A program made the translations under genes and the position numbers. From NCBI RefSeq assembly GCF_012034205.1, contig NZ_JAATEM010000004.1:1-64000 (forward strand): 64,000 nucleotides of DNA. Reading direction: 5' to 3'. The notes beneath the pieces are model-generated. The model had not been told where the DNA came from and did no database searches. It saw only the letters and a list, made by a program, of their open reading frames with translations. Shown here piece after piece: positions 61,859 to 64,000 of this stretch. This DNA comes from Streptomyces composti. GTDB lineage: Bacteria; Actinomycetota; Actinomycetes; Streptomycetales; Streptomycetaceae. Within the stretch, counting starts at the first letter, position 1; the number at the start of each line of letters is the position of its first letter.

Positions 61859-63390
61859 ACGGTGGGGGTCTGCTGGTCGCCGGGACCACCTCGGACGCCG
61901 GCAAGAGCGTGGTGACCGCCGGGATCTGCCGCTGGCTGGTCCGTCAGGGCGTCAAGGTGGCGCCGTTCAAGGCGCAGAACATGTCGCTGAACTCGTTCGT
62001 GACCCGGGAGGGCGCCGAGATCGGCCGGGCGCAGGCCATGCAGGCGCAGGCCTGCCGCCTCGAGCCCACCGCGCTGATGAACCCGGTGCTGCTCAAGCCC
62101 GGCGGGGAGCGCAGCAGCCAGGTGGTGCTGCTCGGCAAGCCGGTCGGCGAACTGAGCGCCCGCGGCTACCACGGCGGACGCCGGCAGCGGCTGCTGGGCA
62201 CGGTCCTGGACTGCCTTGCGCAGCTGCGGGGCACGTATGACGCGGTGATCTGCGAGGGGGCGGGCAGCCCGGCGGAGATCAATCTGCGCCGGACCGACAT
62301 CGTGAACATGGGGATCGCACGGGGCGCGCGGCTCCCCGTGCTGGTCGTCGGCGACATCGACCGCGGCGGTGTCTTCGCCTCCTTCTTCGGCACCGTCGCC
62401 CTGCTCTCCCGCGAGGACCAGGAGCTGGTCGCCGGCTTCCTGGTGAACAAGTTCCGCGGCGACGTGTCGCTGCTCGAGCCCGGCCTGGAGATGCTGCACG
62501 GCCTCACCGGGCGGCGCACCTACGGGGTACTGCCGTTCCGGCACGGGCTCGGCATCGACGAGGAGGACGGTCTGCGGGTCTCGCTGCGCGGCGCGGTGCG
62601 CGAGTCCCAGGTCGCCGCGCCGGTCGGCGAGGACGTGCTGCGGGTCGCGGTGTGCGCCGTGCCGCTGATGTCCAACTTCACCGACGTGGACGCGCTCGCC
62701 GCCGAACCGGGCGTCGTGGTGCGGTTCGTGGACCGGCCCGAGGAGCTGGCGGACGCCGACCTGGTGGTGGTCCCCGGAACCCGCGGCACCGTGCGGGCCC
62801 TCGAGTGGCTGCGCGAACGGGGCCTGGCGGAGGCGCTCGTCCGCCGCGCGGCCGAGGGGCGTCCCGTGCTGGGCATCTGCGGCGGCTTCCAGGTCCTCGG
62901 CGAGCACATCGAGGACGAGGTGGAGAGCCGCCGAGGCCGGGTGCCCGGGCTCGGGATCCTGCCGGTCCGGGTGCGGTTCGCCCGCGAGAAGACCCTCACC
63001 CGGCCGTCCGGCAGGGCCCTCGGCGAGCACGTCGAGGGCTACGAGATCCACCACGGCGTCGCCGAGGTGCTCGGCGGGGAGACGTTCCTCTCCGACGACC
63101 GTGGACACAGCCTCGACGGCTGCCGGGTCGGGCAGACCTGGGGCACCCACTGGCACGGCTCACTGGAGTCGGACGGCTTCCGGCGGGCGTTCCTGCGCGA
63201 GGTGGCCGCCGCCGCGGGCCGCCGCTTCACCCCCGCCCCCGACACCTCCTTCGCCGGACTGCGCGAACAGCAGCTGGACCGGCTCGGCGACCTGATCGAA
63301 CAGCACGCGGACACGGACGCGCTGTGGCGGCTCATCGAGTCCGGCGCGCCGCAAGGACTGCCCTTCATCCCACCGGGAGCGCCCGCATGA
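61855..63390 (+). CDS. cobQ: Cobyric acid synthase (CobQ/CbiP)
   Basis: A 511-residue glutamine-dependent enzyme that amidates four side chains of adenosylcobyrinate a,c-diamide. The N-terminal synthetase domain has the P-loop-like GTTSDAGKSVVTAG and APFKAQNMSLNSFVT. The C-terminal glutamine amidotransferase type-1 domain has its nucleophile Cys in GICGGFQVLGE and the His in WGTHWHGSLE. Start ATG 61855. It is translationally coupled to cobD and cobN on either side. Confidence 0.95.
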   Translation: MNGGGLLVAGTTSDAGKSVVTAGICRWLVRQGVKVAPFKAQNMSLNSFVTREGAEIGRAQAMQAQACRLEPTALMNPVLLKPGGERSSQVVLLGKPVGELSARGYHGGRRQRLLGTVLDCLAQLRGTYDAVICEGAGSPAEINLRRTDIVNMGIARGARLPVLVVGDIDRGGVFASFFGTVALLSREDQELVAGFLVNKFRGDVSLLEPGLEMLHGLTGRRTYGVLPFRHGLGIDEEDGLRVSLRGAVRESQVAAPVGEDVLRVAVCAVPLMSNFTDVDALAAEPGVVVRFVDRPEELADADLVVVPGTRGTVRALEWLRERGLAEALVRRAAEGRPVLGICGGFQVLGEHIEDEVESRRGRVPGLGILPVRVRFAREKTLTRPSGRALGEHVEGYEIHHGVAEVLGGETFLSDDRGHSLDGCRVGQTWGTHWHGSLESDGFRRAFLREVAAAAGRRFTPAPDTSFAGLREQQLDRLGDLIEQHADTDALWRLIESGAPQGLPFIPPGAPA

Positions 63391-64000
63391 GCACTGTGTT
63401 GTTGTTGTCGACCGCCGACACCGATCTGCTGGCGGCGCGGGCCAGCGACGCCGCGTACCGGATCGGCAACCCGACCCGCGTGGACGTGACCGAGGAGCTG
63501 CCCGCGCTGCTGGACGGGGCGGACATCGCCGTGGTGCGGCTGCTCGGCGGCAAGCGGGCCTGGGAGGACGGGCTGGCCGCGGTGCGGGCCTCCGGCGTCC
63601 CGGCCGTGCTGCTCGGCGGGGAGGCGGTGCCCGACGCCGAGCTGATGACCGAGTCGACGGTGCCCGCCGGTGTGGTGGCCGAGGCGCTGCGCTATCTGGT
63701 CGAGGGCGGGCCGGAGAACCTCACCCAGCTGGCCCGCTTCCTGTCGGACACCGTGCTGCTGACCGGCGAGGGCTTCGACGGGCCGCGGCAGATGCCCGCC
63801 TTCGGCGTGCACGGCGAGCGCCCCCTGCTCGACGGCCGCCCCACCGTCGGCGTGCTCTTCTACCGGGCGCACGAGCTCAGCGGCAACACCGCCTTCGTCG
63901 ACACCCTCTGCGACGCGATCGAGGCCCGCGGCGCCAACGCCCTCCCCGTGTACTGCGGTTCGCTGCGCGGCGCGGACCCGGAGCTGTACACGCTGCTGTC
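63387..64000 (+). CDS. cobN: Cobaltochelatase subunit CobN, 5' part (cut by window end)
   Basis: The first 204 codons of the large subunit that inserts cobalt into hydrogenobyrinate a,c-diamide in the aerobic B12 pathway. It begins MSTVLLLSTADTDLLAARAS and includes GRPTVGVLFYRAHELSGNTA and VDTLCDAIEARGANALPVY, matching CobN. The full protein is about 1,200 residues, so most of the gene lies outside the window. ATG 63387 overlaps the cobQ stop (ATGA), continuing the riboswitch-led operon. Its reading frame is open to the window edge. Confidence 0.93.
   Translation, partial: MSTVLLLSTADTDLLAARASDAAYRIGNPTRVDVTEELPALLDGADIAVVRLLGGKRAWEDGLAAVRASGVPAVLLGGEAVPDAELMTESTVPAGVVAEALRYLVEGGPENLTQLARFLSDTVLLTGEGFDGPRQMPAFGVHGERPLLDGRPTVGVLFYRAHELSGNTAFVDTLCDAIEARGANALPVYCGSLRGADPELYTLL

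Overview
The window is high-GC chromosomal DNA (GTG and TTG starts, strong third-position GC, ATGA/GTGA stop-start overlaps) from a Streptomyces. The supporting markers are a chaplin, a streptophobe-family protein, a Gbn-like nucleoid protein, SpoOM, duplicated secreted S8 proteases, and a B12-riboswitch-led cob operon. From memory, without a search, the gene order resembles the SCO179x-SCO1849 stretch of S. coelicolor. I saw no tRNA or rRNA gene, no IS element and no CRISPR array. Almost everything is core chromosome, and the clearest decay is one broken lysozyme gene.

Layout. 0.2-7 kb: DNA repair glycosylase, SpoOM, a YbhB-like protein, an HNH nuclease, an SPFH/NfeD pair, a solo ABC ATPase, an unknown protein and the chaplin ChpE. 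7-19 kb: a NarL-type two-component pair, SDR+QueA, a secreted lytic transglycosylase-like protein, a double-FHA ABC exporter divergent from a streptophobe protein, SerB and a SixA-type phosphatase. 19-24 kb: a tiny membrane protein, a 38-residue transporter-associated microprotein with its CynX-type transporter, a divergent FadR-type regulator, a small secreted Cys protein and the fabG-fabI type II fatty acid pair. 24-33 kb: TldD/TldE, TyrS, small membrane proteins, MoaA and a DUF485-symporter operon. 33-41 kb: two tandem S8 proteases, a CoA transferase, a CopD-like protein, a DEDDh-BRCT exonuclease and SURF1. 41.9-47 kb: a same-strand run of symporter, ECF sigma factor, putative anti-sigma membrane protein, GH15 glycosidase and an atypical SDR. 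47-50.3 kb: a compact alkaline-shock (Asp23/AmaP/DUF6286) module with a divergent two-part Asp23-like protein. 50.3-58 kb: crotonase, Gbn, an ABC-F protein, VOC, HEAT-like, hydrolase and aldolase genes. 58-60.6 kb: a GH25 pseudogene and a PHO-box-preceded Pit phosphate transporter. 60.6-64 kb: a cobalamin riboswitch and cobD-cobQ-cobN, the last cut by the window edge.

How the parts work together. The clearest modules are fabG-fabI (chain elongation), TldD/TldE (heterodimeric peptide protease), DUF485-symporter (organic acid uptake), the MFS-SGM_5486-FadR divergon with a shared palindromic operator candidate, the symporter-ECF-anti-sigma unit, the Asp23 envelope module, and B12 synthesis under riboswitch feedback. 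The observations most worth following are the Asp23 module with its minisatellite-linked double-domain member, the three PHO-box-like units in 11-bp register before the Pit transporter, the leader ORF between riboswitch and cobD, and the frameshifted GH25 gene.
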